From Leuctra nigra (lineage: Eukaryota; Arthropoda; Insecta; Plecoptera; Leuctridae): DNA of 64,000 nucleotides. The notes under the pieces were generated by a model. It was not told the DNA's origin. It searched no databases and saw only the letters and a program-made list of their open reading frames with translations. The stretch is from the NCBI GenBank assembly GCA_934045905.1, contig OW203773.1:20695246-20759245 (forward strand), in the 5' to 3' direction. A program made the translations under genes and the position numbers. Of this stretch, positions 32,359 through 44,029 are shown in pieces; the first letter of the stretch is position 1; the number at the start of each line of letters is the position of its first letter.

Positions 32359-35300
32359 TTAATCTCTGTTCTTGTCCTTCTTCTTCTTCTCTAGTATGGA
32401 AAAGCGTTCATTTGTGACTTCATCAACTGTGTAGTAGTCCCCCAAAGGGTCGTCACATACGTTCGAGTCATCAGACACGTACTGCCCTCTACCAACCAGC
32501 AACAGATCCACTTTGTCCGCGTACTTGGCCAAATCATCAGTCTTACACCTGCTATTTACACTGCATGAGAGATGCATCCTCCAAGTTGCATATGGACTCA
32601 ACATTGCTGAACTCTCTCGAAGTTTCCTGAATACATTGTTGTGGTATTTTGGAAGAGATGAATCGCCCATTTCAACGCTGTACCTAATGTCAACGCAGTC
32701 ACTGTTGATTTCGTAGAACCGGTCGTTGCATTTGAAATGCGAATCGCCGAGATGAAGAAGATTCACGTGGAATTTCAAGAAGACTTCATTTATATGCATC
32801 TGCAATCTCTCATCTCTTGCCCTCAGTAAGATTTGAATTTCTTTGAACTTCACGGCGTTGTGCTTAACCCCGTAAAGAATGTCAGAATAGAATCTCACTT
32901 CCTTGCCCGACAGAAATTGAGAAATATCATCATTAAAACGTTCATTCTTCCAGACAAAGAATGGGTTACGAACAGAATACTGTGTCTCAAAAACGAACGA
33001 ATTAATAGATTTTTTAATAATGATTCCATCCAAATGAACGTTTTTATGTAACATCGCTATTCTTTCCTCCGTTGATTTAATAATGCTCGTCAAACCTAAT
33101 TGCAGATCCTTCCTATTCTCCAATCCAATGGTAGAGTTGAATGTTTCCAAGTAAGAATGAGCGAATGGGAAGATAAACTGCTTGAAAGCGTGAACTGCAT
33201 CTTCAGATTCAATCTTTACCAGCAATATCCTTGTCCTCAAGTTCAATTCCAGTTGCTCTTTTCCGAATGTGTAATTTTTACCCCAATTCTGCTCGTCGCA
33301 GCCGTCGCACATGACATTTGTTAAATGCTCTGCGTAAATTTTACTTTCAATGTAATCATTAATAAGTTTAAACAGAGCAATCATTGCTGTCATCGCTTTT
33401 TCCAGCTTTCCAACTATGTTCTTTACTTCAGTAGAGACTTCAAATTGTTCTGAACTCTCAACTACCATCACCTTTGCTTCCGATAACAACCTATCAACTC
33501 TCCATCCCGCAATTATCAGTCCAATTGATGTTAAATTCTTCATTTGTTCTCCCCAGTCCTTCAAATCTTTACCCATTTCATCAACCATTGGAACCAAGAT
33601 ATCTTTAGAAAATTTTTCCATTACTTCTAACTGTTGCTTTTCTGACTCCGACCCGTGCAATTGGTGAATAAGTTGAACAGTCTCTTCATTATCATCATCT
33701 CCCGAAATAAGTTTGTATAACGCAACTCCGGTACGAATTGACTTCGCTCCGACTGTGGCAAATGTTTGGCTCTCTCTAGTTAATTTTTTATCTGTTTTTA
33801 GGCCATCTAGTTCTTTAGATATTTTTTTCTTGACTTTGTTAACTTCTATGAGCTGTGATTTAGTTAAATTTTGAAGATAAGTACGTTGATTTTTTAAGTA
33901 ATTTGTCACATTTTGCAGATCTTCCACAACATTATGCTTTTCAGCTTCCGTTTGAAACTTGTCAATGTTGTTAATGAGTTGTGTTCTTTCATCTTCATAG
34001 AAATGTTCCAATCCATTTCGGACACCTTCAGGCAATTTACCTAACTGATCTTGAACATTGCCTATATCAGTTTGAGCTAATTGTGTAATTGCATCAGTAG
34101 CTGTAGCAATTGCCTTACCAATTAGCGGACCAACACCAGGTAAAAAGGAGGCAACAGTTGTTACAATAAATGCGAAACCTTCCAAAATGACTTTATTTTT
34201 CGCATTTTCTTTAACTTTCTCTATTAGCTTGTTAATATTTTCAATATTTCGATCAGTGTCGCTCTTCATATTGTTCACCTCTTTTATAAGTTTGTCTGAA
34301 ATCTCCGTCATAAGCTGCTTAATTAATTCATCAACTTTAGTTATTAAATCGTCTGAAATACCACCAGCTTCTTTGATTCGGTTGTCGAATTCGGCCTTGT
34401 ATGCATCCGTTTTGGCGTTGATGGTTTTGGCATTCAGCTGCTTTTCCAGTGACGGAATCCTGTTCAAGACTGAGACTAAGTAATCTTCCATGTTGACAAC
34501 AATCGTCCCTTTCTTCCGCAAGCTGTAGACGAGGCTTAGCGTTGCCGTGTAAGTAAACTGCTGCAATTGCCTGAAGTCTTTGGTGTCCTCACCAGGCTTA
34601 GGACTTCTCACGAAACCACGTATATTCAACAACATAGATTCATACAAAGGAAGTAATTTAAATACCTTTGATAATTTTTCTGATTCCATATCGAGTTTTT
34701 GAAAGTCTCTGAAGAGGCTCTCTGTGGTGTGGAGCGGCAGAAGGATCTCGGCAATTCGCGTATCGTTGCAGAGGTGATAAAATAATTCAGTTTGTATGGA
34801 GGTCAGAAACTCTTTAGAAATTAGATCTCCTTTAAGAGCTCCTTTATATTGATTGACGACATTGTGAAAAGTTTTAATGTCAGAAGGAAAAGTTTGATTC
34901 ATTACACTAGTTCCCGATTTTCCGGAATTGCCTGGAACTGGATCGGCCACAACGGTTCTCTCCACCACCACCCACTGGAATGTGTATGATCCGTTAACCG
35001 GTCCCGTCACAACATAGGACACAAGCAGCTGGCCGCCGTTCAGTCCTCCTGGGCCGCCATTCCCACCAGCTCCCTGTTCGCCAACAGCGCCTTGCGTGAC
35101 CGACATCTTGATCGACTTATCGCTACTGAACTGAATCATATCAGCATTCCCAGTTCCACCCAATCCACCGACTCCGCCGTTGCCGCCGTCCCCACCCTTG
35201 CCTTCATCCGTGTACAACATGTAGTAGTACTTGGTTACATTCGGAACAGCGCCTTTGGAGTGGACGGTCAGAGTTGGCTCGAACGAATACGGCAGTTTGG

Positions 35301-37344
35301 AGAGGACGTCGGAACCGTTGTGGATATTACGATCGTAGACTGTACTCGTTGTTGTGGTTTCCGTCAAGTTCGGGAACATGTTCGGTTTACCAACGCCTCC
35401 GTCTCCCCCCTCTTGTCCAGGACCACCGGATCCAAATGTCACAGTCACGTTCAAATGTTTTCCTTTAATAAATTCCTTGCCAATTCCCAAAAATCCACCC
35501 AGAGGTCGTCCAGGTAAACCAGCAACTCCATCAGCTCCGATCCCTTTTGGATCCTTGCCGGCGGCAGCTTTTGGAAAAGCAGGTGGAATGTAGAATGATG
35601 TCAAGTGAATATGCCGAGAGTTAACTATTTCCCAGAATGGTGATATTATGCTCACCACCGGTTCCATAGTTTGTAAAATAAGTTTATTTGCTAATGATTT
35701 GTTACTAGGTTCCAAAATATTTGTTATATCTTTGTCAATAAAGACTTTGTGCCTTGATCTGATGTCCAGGGAATGAATGGGTTCAGTACATTTATGATTA
35801 GAAATAATGTCACTTATGAGAATGAAATTGCCAGTTACGTTCAAATAGTTTTTAGTACAAGTCATAGTTGTTGTGTCTTTTAATGTCGGTTTCAAAATTT
35901 GTCTTAAGTCTTCAAATTTTTTATCATCAATAGTCAGATTTCTTATTAAAGAGCTGCTGTATTTTATTTTATTAATTGACATAATTAAATCAACAAAATT
36001 AAACCAGTTACTTGCGGAAACCGTCAATCCCTGTTCTTTGCCATGTATTCCCCAGTCATTCAGATCCGCAACGTTAAATAGGGTCTTATTGCTTTGGATT
36101 TTGTATGTGGATAACGAATTATATATACTTATCAAAATTTCATACCACAATTGTAATTCCGAAATATATTTTCCTGATTCTTTGGATTCAACCAAAATAG
36201 ATGATCGCCTGTTTAATGTAATCGAATTCTCAACAGGAAGATATTTAATAAGGTTGTTTGCAAGTGACGACATTCTAAGAATTCTACCAGAAAGCCAGTT
36301 CAATCCCAACATTCGACTCTTGGCCAAACCTTTCAACAATTCAACGTCGTCAGTCGATTGATGACTTATCAACTCTAATTCCTCCTTTACCTCTTTCAGT
36401 TTGCCACTCATAGTGTGCATATCCAAGCTCTGATTTTCCAAGTCTTGGACATTTGCCACGATCTCCTGTTCGATCAACGTGCGGACTGATTCAATCCTAT
36501 TCAGTACTTCTTCCCGCCACTCACGGGCAACATTCCTGGCGCGCTCGGATAGTATATCACCAAAATCTCCCATATTCTTCCCGACAAATCCTCTGCCCTT
36601 TTCCGGCCGAAATGATTCCGATTCATTTGATACGCCGATATGCAATCCATCGCTTTCCAAAAGAATTGACAGAAGATGCAATTCCCTTTTTCGAACCAAA
36701 ACGACGTCAGAAGCCATATTTTTCATGTCTACGTTTTCCTTCATGAGATCTTCCTGGACACCTTTCAGAAACTGAGTGGCTAGCTTCCTAAAGACGTCAT
36801 CTTTAGCCTCCCTTCCGACTCCAGTAATCGTCAACGTGAACATCTGCTGATACGTGGTGTCGTTCTTGACTAGCTTCGCCATCTTGTTGAACAGCGAGAG
36901 AACATTCTTCGAATCGGCGCCTGGCTTCACAGATGTGTAGTGAAGAACCACATCTATCCTTATTTGTTCTGCCTTCGATATGATTTGTCGCAGGAAAAAA
37001 TCTGTCGTTAATTCATCAGCCACGCTCTTCCCAGAAGGAAATCCTCTACAGTCGTAGTAGGATAAGCCGGTGACCTTGTCAGCAATCAACTTATAACCTT
37101 TCAATGGATGTTTGTTGTTATAATCCCCCATTACAATAATCACTTCCTTTGCATTGAAATGTTGGGCGACCGCATTTACCTTCCTAACTTTATTATTGAA
37201 CGCCAGTAGACCCGTGTTAAAACTCTTGTCTATGGTGTTAGTTAGACTGTAACCTGCATGGAATGGGGCGCTGCTAGTTACCAGCATAGGGCCGACCTTG
37301 AAGAAAACCGCCATTACGCCAATGACGTAATATGCAGACGCCAT
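32359..37344 (-). CDS. Large secreted protein with GTPase-like, Gly-rich and helical regions
   Basis: A single 1661-residue frame. It starts MASAYYVIGVMAVFF, a plausible signal peptide. Residues 30-200 resemble a GTPase core that has lost its P-loop: YYDCRGF at 96-102 sits where active GTPases have DxxG. Residues 265-345 are coiled-coil-like. Residues 395-600 form a domain shared with the 559-residue protein at 44030 (YKIQSNKTLFNVADLNDWG). Two Gly-rich collagen-like tracts follow (600-655 and 714-770). The C-terminal half is helical, with a hydrophobic segment at 1052-1090 flanked by charged coiled coils. Many N-x-S/T sites suit an extracellular protein. Similar proteins exist in insect genomes as uncharacterised (from memory). 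The upstream TGGTTTCAG suggests an additional 5' UTR exon. Function unknown. Confidence 0.75.
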   Translation of the reverse strand: MASAYYVIGVMAVFFKVGPMLVTSSAPFHAGYSLTNTIDKSFNTGLLAFNNKVRKVNAVAQHFNAKEVIIVMGDYNNKHPLKGYKLIADKVTGLSYYDCRGFPSGKSVADELTTDFFLRQIISKAEQIRIDVVLHYTSVKPGADSKNVLSLFNKMAKLVKNDTTYQQMFTLTITGVGREAKDDVFRKLATQFLKGVQEDLMKENVDMKNMASDVVLVRKRELHLLSILLESDGLHIGVSNESESFRPEKGRGFVGKNMGDFGDILSERARNVAREWREEVLNRIESVRTLIEQEIVANVQDLENQSLDMHTMSGKLKEVKEELELISHQSTDDVELLKGLAKSRMLGLNWLSGRILRMSSLANNLIKYLPVENSITLNRRSSILVESKESGKYISELQLWYEILISIYNSLSTYKIQSNKTLFNVADLNDWGIHGKEQGLTVSASNWFNFVDLIMSINKIKYSSSLIRNLTIDDKKFEDLRQILKPTLKDTTTMTCTKNYLNVTGNFILISDIISNHKCTEPIHSLDIRSRHKVFIDKDITNILEPSNKSLANKLILQTMEPVVSIISPFWEIVNSRHIHLTSFYIPPAFPKAAAGKDPKGIGADGVAGLPGRPLGGFLGIGKEFIKGKHLNVTVTFGSGGPGQEGGDGGVGKPNMFPNLTETTTTSTVYDRNIHNGSDVLSKLPYSFEPTLTVHSKGAVPNVTKYYYMLYTDEGKGGDGGNGGVGGLGGTGNADMIQFSSDKSIKMSVTQGAVGEQGAGGNGGPGGLNGGQLLVSYVVTGPVNGSYTFQWVVVERTVVADPVPGNSGKSGTSVMNQTFPSDIKTFHNVVNQYKGALKGDLISKEFLTSIQTELFYHLCNDTRIAEILLPLHTTESLFRDFQKLDMESEKLSKVFKLLPLYESMLLNIRGFVRSPKPGEDTKDFRQLQQFTYTATLSLVYSLRKKGTIVVNMEDYLVSVLNRIPSLEKQLNAKTINAKTDAYKAEFDNRIKEAGGISDDLITKVDELIKQLMTEISDKLIKEVNNMKSDTDRNIENINKLIEKVKENAKNKVILEGFAFIVTTVASFLPGVGPLIGKAIATATDAITQLAQTDIGNVQDQLGKLPEGVRNGLEHFYEDERTQLINNIDKFQTEAEKHNVVEDLQNVTNYLKNQRTYLQNLTKSQLIEVNKVKKKISKELDGLKTDKKLTRESQTFATVGAKSIRTGVALYKLISGDDDNEETVQLIHQLHGSESEKQQLEVMEKFSKDILVPMVDEMGKDLKDWGEQMKNLTSIGLIIAGWRVDRLLSEAKVMVVESSEQFEVSTEVKNIVGKLEKAMTAMIALFKLINDYIESKIYAEHLTNVMCDGCDEQNWGKNYTFGKEQLELNLRTRILLVKIESEDAVHAFKQFIFPFAHSYLETFNSTIGLENRKDLQLGLTSIIKSTEERIAMLHKNVHLDGIIIKKSINSFVFETQYSVRNPFFVWKNERFNDDISQFLSGKEVRFYSDILYGVKHNAVKFKEIQILLRARDERLQMHINEVFLKFHVNLLHLGDSHFKCNDRFYEINSDCVDIRYSVEMGDSSLPKYHNNVFRKLRESSAMLSPYATWRMHLSCSVNSRCKTDDLAKYADKVDLLLVGRGQYVSDDSNVCDDPLGDYYTVDEVTNERFSILEKKKKDKNRD

Positions 37345-37635
37345 GTTGGCTTATTCTGACGTCAAATCTGAAACCAATATTAAAGTTGTGATTATTGGGA
37401 TTGGAGTATTATAATCAAGGTTCGCCTGTATTTTTTTTTATTTTTTATTATTATTATTATTATTTGTTACACAAGAAATACAAACATACATAAATGCAAC
37501 GTAAAGAATTTCTACAAGCTCCAAAGGAGCTTATCTGTAGGGTGAACAAAGGAAATTGCAACAATTACACTTAAGGTGGCGCGATCACTCGAAGTCATGG
37601 TCTCAGATCTTCATAATATTTTGTGTACTTATTGA

Positions 37636-38980
37636 TCCCCATAAAAAACACTTCGTGTAAAAATACCAGCCAAGTCTCTTCAACTATAAAAAAAATAGAA
37701 GAAATCTAAAAATTCAGCACTGAAAAGTAGTGATATCAAAAAATTAGCCAAGTCAAAACTTAATTTTAAAAACCAAAATATACTTGGCGCATCGTGTATA
37801 TAAATAGTATAGAAGCATATGCCAAAAATCAAATGTACCTGAATATATATAATACACCTATAATGCCCTTAAAAACGATGCGCCAAGTATATTTTGGTTT
37901 TTAAAATTAAGTTTTGACTTGGCTCATTTTTTGATATCACTACTTTTCAGTGCTGAATTTTTAGATTTCTTCTATTTTTTTTATAGTTGAAGAGACTTGG
38001 CTGGTATTTTTACACGGAGTGTTTTTTTTGGGGATATCACTTATTTTTTTAGTTTATTTACACAACTTGTAACACACATCGGAGCAACAATGACTAATTA
38101 CTTTTAAAAAATACGCCATTTCCGAATTGGTTAATACAAAAAATTGTGTTTGGTGCTCAATATACCTAAGCTTAAAGAGATATTCCATGAAGAATTGCGA
38201 AAGCTTCGTTCCAATCAGTCCAGCCGTTTTCGATATATGGTATCACTTCCGGTTTTCAAAATGGCGACTGAAATTACTGCCACCTACAATTTATTTCTAT
38301 AAATGGTATGTATCATTATAAGCCTTCTGTATATGTAGTTATTGTAGTAAGAGGTCACTAAAATCTAGTTCTTCATTTTCATGACGTCATTTCCGGTTTC
38401 GGTAATAGTACCTACATCTCTACTTTCACTATTGATATTCCATAAAGATGACCGTCTGAATCATTTGGCGCTGGTTTAATTCCTAACGGTCTAGCCGTTT
38501 TCGAGATATGACGTCACTTCCGGTTTCAAAATGGCGGCTTCCTGTTGGTTTTATAAAAAGGCACCTCAGACGCCAAAAGTGCACATGTGGTGAAAATTTT
38601 AGATCGATCGGTTCAGCCGTTTAGGCTGTGGCGGTGATTGCGGTGTTTCCTGATATCATCATCATCATCATCATCAGATCAAGATAGGTTTTAAAAGGGG
38701 TGTAATTTCACGTTTTTCACGGCCCTCAAGCTCGCAAACGGCATAACATATTGTTCCCTAATTTGGTATATGTAGTGGGGTGGGCCATAGCTCGAAATTA
38801 AGATATATCGCAACAATGTGAGATTTTCCAATTTTAAGATCCAGTAGGCCGAAAATGCCGTGTTGTTGCTTACAGTAAAAGTGGTTGGTCTGCTCCTCAG
38901 TTTATTATGCATTTACGGTATGTTGAGTGAGTGTGAGTGTACGGTACGACTTGGCTGGGTGGAGCGACCGCTCCACTAGA
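37636..38980 (+). mobile_element. Helitron-like GCCAAGTC element, complete copy
   Basis: This is the most complete copy, 1345 bp. It starts TCCCC and opens with a hairpin of about 400 bp (CCCC 37637-37640 to GGGG 38030-38033). A tail follows with ATGACGTCA and ACTTCCGGTTT words. It ends with GTGGAGCGACCGCTCCAC then TAGA. The opposite arm of the surrounding fold-back gives the empty site: TATTGA joined directly to TAATCACG. The insertion therefore fell between A and T without duplication, as Helitrons do. The 3' CTAGA is not a perfect CTRR end, and no Rep/helicase is encoded, so the class remains inferred. Confidence 0.75.
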
Positions 38981-39274
38981 TAATCACGCCATACACAATC
39001 CCTGAAAAAATTAAACACTTCTCGCGTCTAGTTTCTGAGATAAATTGAGTTTTCTCCCCCCATGTTATCTTATGGCAGCCAAGTAAATTCGTGTCATTTT
39101 TAAGCTAAAATGGAGTTCTAATCTTTTTGTACGGTTAAATTTTAACAAAAAACTTTTTTTCCGGTAGACATATGGACATACTATCAGGATAAAAATTGAA
39201 AACAATAACATTGAGAGCTATTTTAAAAGTTATTAACCAAATTCGAAATGATTTTCCTATACCTCCCATGTTAA

Positions 39275-39659
39275 GACGGCTTGGTAGTGAGTTTGACCTT
39301 GAAGAGTTTTTTAATCGATTTTTATCAATATCTTTTTTCCAGTGTAATTGTGAACAAAATAGGGCTATGGACGTGAATTCAGAACAGTTCAATGAAAATA
39401 ATTCCATAGCTTGTAATGGTTTATTTGATTTACTTTGTCCTACAGGTGTTTAGAACCCGAAACTTTAGTAATTTTCGGGTTCTAAACACCTGTTGGACAC
39501 AATAAAACTAATAGCTTATTCCAAACTATGAAATTATTTTCATTGAACTGTTCTGAATTCACGTCCATAGCCCTATTTTGTTAACAATTGCACTGGAAAA
39601 AGATATTGATAAAAATCGATTAAAAAACTCGTCAAGGCCACGCTCACTACCAAGCCCTC
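39275..39659. mobile_element. TTAA-flanked palindromic MITE, copy 2
   Basis: It is nearly identical to the copy at 26886-27269 and again bordered by TTAA (39271-39274 and 39660-39663). The left tip reads GACGGCTTGG, one base different from the GAGGGCTTGG of the other arm. It is inserted near the centre of the larger fold-back element. Confidence 0.8.
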
Positions 39660-40063
39660 TTAAGTGTCTTTTGAAACACTTCTGTCTTTTGAGAATGATC
39701 AAAACCTTAACATGGGAGGTATAGGAAATAATTTCGAATTTAGTTAATAACTTTTAAAATAGCACACGATGGTATTGTTTTCAATTTTTTTCCTGAAAGT
39801 ATGTCCATATGTCTACCGGGAAAAAAGTTTTTTGTTAAAATCTAACCGTACAAAAAGATTAGAACTCCATTTTAGCTTAAAAATGACACGATTTTACTTG
39901 GCTGCCATAAGATAACATGGGGGAGAAAACTCAAATTATCTCAGAAACTAGACACGAGAAGTGTTTAATTTTTTCATGGATTGTGTATGGCGTGATTATC
40001 AATAAGTACACAAAATATTATGAAGATCTGAGACTATGACTTCGAGTCATCGCGCCACCTTAA

Positions 40064-42588
40064 TTGCATCCGAGAGAATTATAGGTAGCCTACATAAACA
40101 ATGAACAATAAGTAATAACTAGACATGTCAAGAATCAGGTAAGAACCGTTGCGACCAAACATTACATATAGGTACACAATTTTGTTATGGGAGAAATATA
40201 AAAACAAAAATATTACAATGGATGATTAATAAAAAGCCAATCATTAACTTCTCTTTTCATTTCACTATAAGTGTTAAAGCACTTTAAATTATCTGGAGAC
40301 AGTTAAAAATAGTTGGAACAGCAATAGCAATTTGTCTTTTACCATATTTATTATTTTATTCGGGAATTAAAAATAATTACAATTTACAATTACAATATTA
40401 TAATATAATATTATAATATTGTAATATTATATTACAATTATATATTACAATTATTAATAATTTTATAATTTTATAATTATTATATAATTATTATATATTA
40501 TATTATATTATGTTATAATATTGTGAATTTTATAATTATATTAATTAAATATGAATTCATTTCAATATTTTTTTTACTTTTGACAAAAAAAATTAAGATG
40601 TATATCGAAGTTTTTTAATTTCTTGTTCTGGTATGTTGTATGCTAAAAATATTTTATTTTTTATCGATGAGAAATAAACTCTGAAAGTTAAAGCTTCCCT
40701 GATTTCATCATAAATGCATTCTTTTATTGATTGTGTTTTTTTTTTCTATTACCTATAATCATCATAAAATTTTAATTTTGTTTTTATTGGAATACACATT
40801 CGTGTTAATTGACTATTTCGTATTTGATTTATGTTCTTAGGATATTAAGTTTAACGTATTTTCCCACTCCGGAAAAATAATTAATTTAGAAACTTAAGGC
40901 TGTATGACGTAGAGAAGACTGTGATAATTATTTGCCTTCATCAGAATTAGAAATAAGATTTGTGTCAATTTATAAAAATAAGCTTTCCACCTAGAACTGT
41001 ATAATGTTGATAGCTTCTTAAATTATTGATAGTGCTGGACCTATGTTGCACTCACAGCCTTCTCGACAGACTTCGTTCTCTACCCAGAGAATGAAGTGAC
41101 TGTCGAGAAGGCTGTGGTTGCTCTGTTACATCGGCTTCTTCAGAATCAGACTAAACTCGGTGAAGAAAGGGCGCAAGTTCAAGCAATAGAATAAAATTAT
41201 CCATAGAATAAAGAAATATTCTTTCAATGGACTAAAGTCGACTCTTCACAAATCTCACAGTGATAAATTTAAGATCTAATAATGATTCTGATTTCTAATA
41301 GAGTCTTAACTAATTTCTATGACAATTTAATCTCCTTTTAGCATTCAGAATGAATACTGCATAAATCTTGAACTGTTGCCAACTGAATGCCTTTTCAGCC
41401 CAAATGTCCCAATACTCTATCATCTGGGCTTGAAACAGCATTGTATATTAATGTATAATACATCTACCTGTGCTTCAAGAAGATGATCTCTATATTGTGT
41501 ACGTGGCTCAGCAAGTGAAGTGTTCCTATTGACTGACTCAAACACAAGCGCAGATCTACACTAAACCATTTATTATCTGATTAAATTTAATACAAACATT
41601 CTTGCGCAGTAGGTTTTTATTGCATTTTTTATTATAAAAACTTCCATTCAATCATTATTTCATCCTATTTCAATCAGGTTTTCTTTTGGTAATAAAAGCT
41701 AGGTAAACAGAACCTCTTTAAACATCTTTAAAAAATATTAAATTGAACCATAATATTTTAACTTCCTATTTGAGTTTCCTCAAACTCATTATTTATTAAA
41801 TAATCATAATAAAATAATAATATTGTTTTAACCTTGTACTTTTATTGTCCTACAATTTCACTGCGTGTGGTCGCTTTAGTGTTGATAATAACAATGTTAC
41901 AACTATTAAATCATAATTTATTTTACTTGTTAAAAGATTAATAAAACCTCAGAAGTGTTTTGAAATAGATTATGAAATTCTAATCAGGCGGTGTTGTCAA
42001 GAAAATAAATTCTGTGTCTCAATGATAGAACGCCCTATGTGTCTATTTCTAATTGCAATTGATTTTAGCTTAATATCATTATTCCATAAGTGTGAAGATG
42101 ATCCAATTTAAAAGGAATTATTTGTTTGAGTATTGGAAGGAATTATTATTTGAGTCGGGATTGGATGTAGGTGTGTGATGCCTACTCACAGAATAGAGAG
42201 TATAACTATCCGAACTAAATAAGGGGAAGAAAGAATTTTTTGTAATGAAACTGTTTACACAAAAAATAGTACAAACACTTATACGAATGTTTCCTTTGTC
42301 GTATGATAGGATTCTTTTTGCTCTTTCATAATTGACAGTTCCTCAAAAAATCATTGTAAACTCTGTACTCCAAAGATGTATAAAGTGGCAAGAAAATTAT
42401 ATTTCAGTGAAATTGCAACTGTTAATGTAGGTTCATATAATAGACTTTTAAACAAATACATTATATTCCAAATCCACATAATATTTCTTCCTTTCGAAAT
42501 AAAGCTTGTATTTATTATGATATAAAGAAAACATTTCAACGGTTTTTGTCATTATTTTTTTAATTGTGAAGTATGCCGTAACTTCGAT
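40064..42588. other. AT-rich intergenic stretch
   Basis: No gene supported. 40375-40545 is an extreme A/T run built from ATAATATTATA-like words. A hairpin at 41053-41116 is listed separately. Confidence 0.5.
41053..41116. repeat. Hairpin of about 64 bp
   Basis: CACAGCCTTCTCGACAG pairs with CTGTCGAGAAGGCTGTG, and inner bases (CTTCGTTCTCT facing AGAGAATGAAG) extend the stem imperfectly around a short loop. One arm resembles sequence near 31199. Confidence 0.7.
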
Positions 42589-42589
42589 C

Positions 42590-43423
42590 ACCATAAAATC
42601 ACTCGGTGTAAAAATATCAGCCAAGTCTCTTCATCTAAGAAAAATTAAAGCTCTGGAAAATAGTGACATTAAAAAATTTACAAATTTAGAAACTATCTAA
42701 AATATCAAAGAAAATACTTGATGCATCATGTACGAGCCCTATAAATAATATAGATGTGTAGGCCAGAAATCAACTATGTCCATACCGTCCTATATAATGC
42801 ACAAATAACGATCCAGTTTTGATAACACTACTTTTTAGTGTTGAATTTTTAGACTCTTTTATATTTTTTTTCTTAGTTGAAGAGGCTTGTATTTTACGGA
42901 GTTCTTTTTAGCGGAAAACCACTGAATTTTTTAGTTTATTCATACAACTCGTAGCCGATATAAGATAAACTATTTTCTTTAAAAACAAACACTGTTACCG
43001 AAAAAAACAGTCAAAAGAATCATAATAAAAGGCAGATCAAACGCCAAAAGTGCACATGTGGTAAAATTTTTAGATCGATCGGTTCAGCTATTTAGGCTGT
43101 GCCCGTGTCAACGGGTTCCCTGATTATCATCTGAAGAAAAACGGCTATCTAGCTAGCAAAGGGCGTAACTTATTATTCTCAAACTGGGAATATATGGCAG
43201 GGTAGGCCATAGCTCCAAATTAAATTATTTCGCAACAATGTGATATTTCCCAATTTTAATATGCAGTAGGCCGAAAATGGCATGTTGATGCTTACAGTAT
43301 TTTGTTCGTCAGCTCCTCAGCCGATTTATATTACAGAAAAGGCATTGTTAGGAGTTAAAAGTCCATTGTATGAGAGTTTGCGCACTATACGACTTGGCTG
43401 AGTGGAGTGACCGCTCCACTAGA
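42590..43423 (+). mobile_element. Old, diverged GCCAAGTC Helitron-like element
   Basis: Decayed hairpin arms (AGCCAAGTCTCTTCATC at 42620 and TAGTTGAAGAGGCTTG near 42876) are followed by a shortened tail (GCCAAAAGTGCACATGTGGT, TAGATCGATCGGTTCAG). The terminal GTGGAGTGACCGCTCCACTAGA ends at 43423. Several deletions make it about 830 bp. Confidence 0.65.
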
Positions 43424-44029
43424 TTAACATTTAACACAACCTATAATAAAATGTTGCTCTAAGCAAACATTTATGCTTTAACTATTAAGTGTAATTAGAA
43501 AACGTATGCCAGCACGATAGTTGTGTCAATGCAGAAGAGTGAGCAGAAGACACTGTCAAATACGAAGATACCTTTGAGTCGATGACAGACTATTTATTAT
43601 CTTGCAACAAAAGAAGGTAACATTATGTTCTTTATATACATACCAATGTTTTGTAACTGTGTAAAAATAAAACAACAAGTACAAAAGCTAACAACAAATA
43701 CATCATTTATATCAGTAACTATTAAGGAGATAAGAGAATAAGGGCCGGTCATTCAATGCCTTGCTAACGTTTATACAGTTAATTAGGACAATATTGCCAT
43801 GGCTACAACCAATGCCATTCCTAAAATGACCACTAAATAACTGTTAAGAGCTAATTGTGACTTTAGCAGAGTATTGAAAGATCGGACCTAAAATAAACTT
43901 TCATAATTCTTCAAACATTCATTGTAACCATTAAAATGTGTTCTCCATTGTTTAAAGTAATCTTTAGTTTACGTTCGTTTTAGGAACATTCAAAGTTGGA
44001 GCGAAGAGGTAAGAGGTTAATACTGCGCC
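43424..44029. other. Upstream region of the 559-aa gene
   Basis: No coding sequence. It presumably contains the promoter and 5' UTR of the gene at 44030. A splice-acceptor-like TTTTAG lies near 43978-43983, but no TATA box or initiator can be asserted. Confidence 0.4.

Larger units (their letters stand above)
37571..40063. mobile_element. TTAA-flanked fold-back element, host of two later insertions
   Basis: The outer ends GGTGGCGCGAT and ATCGCGCCACC are preceded and followed by TTAA (37571-37574 and 40060-40063). The arms (37575-37635 plus 38981-39270 on the left, 39700-40059 on the right) are reverse complements sharing CTCAGATCTTCATAATATT, AATCACGCCATACACAATCC and CATGTTATCTTATGGC. The left arm is split by a Helitron-like element (37636-38980) and the centre by a TTAA palindrome (39275-39659). 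piggyBac-type mobility is inferred from TTAA only. Confidence 0.75.

Noticed and set aside
34187..36775. Several plus-strand open frames of 80-160 codons opposite the 1661-aa gene
   Set aside because: They are antisense shadows of the long minus-strand frame, with no domains or start context.
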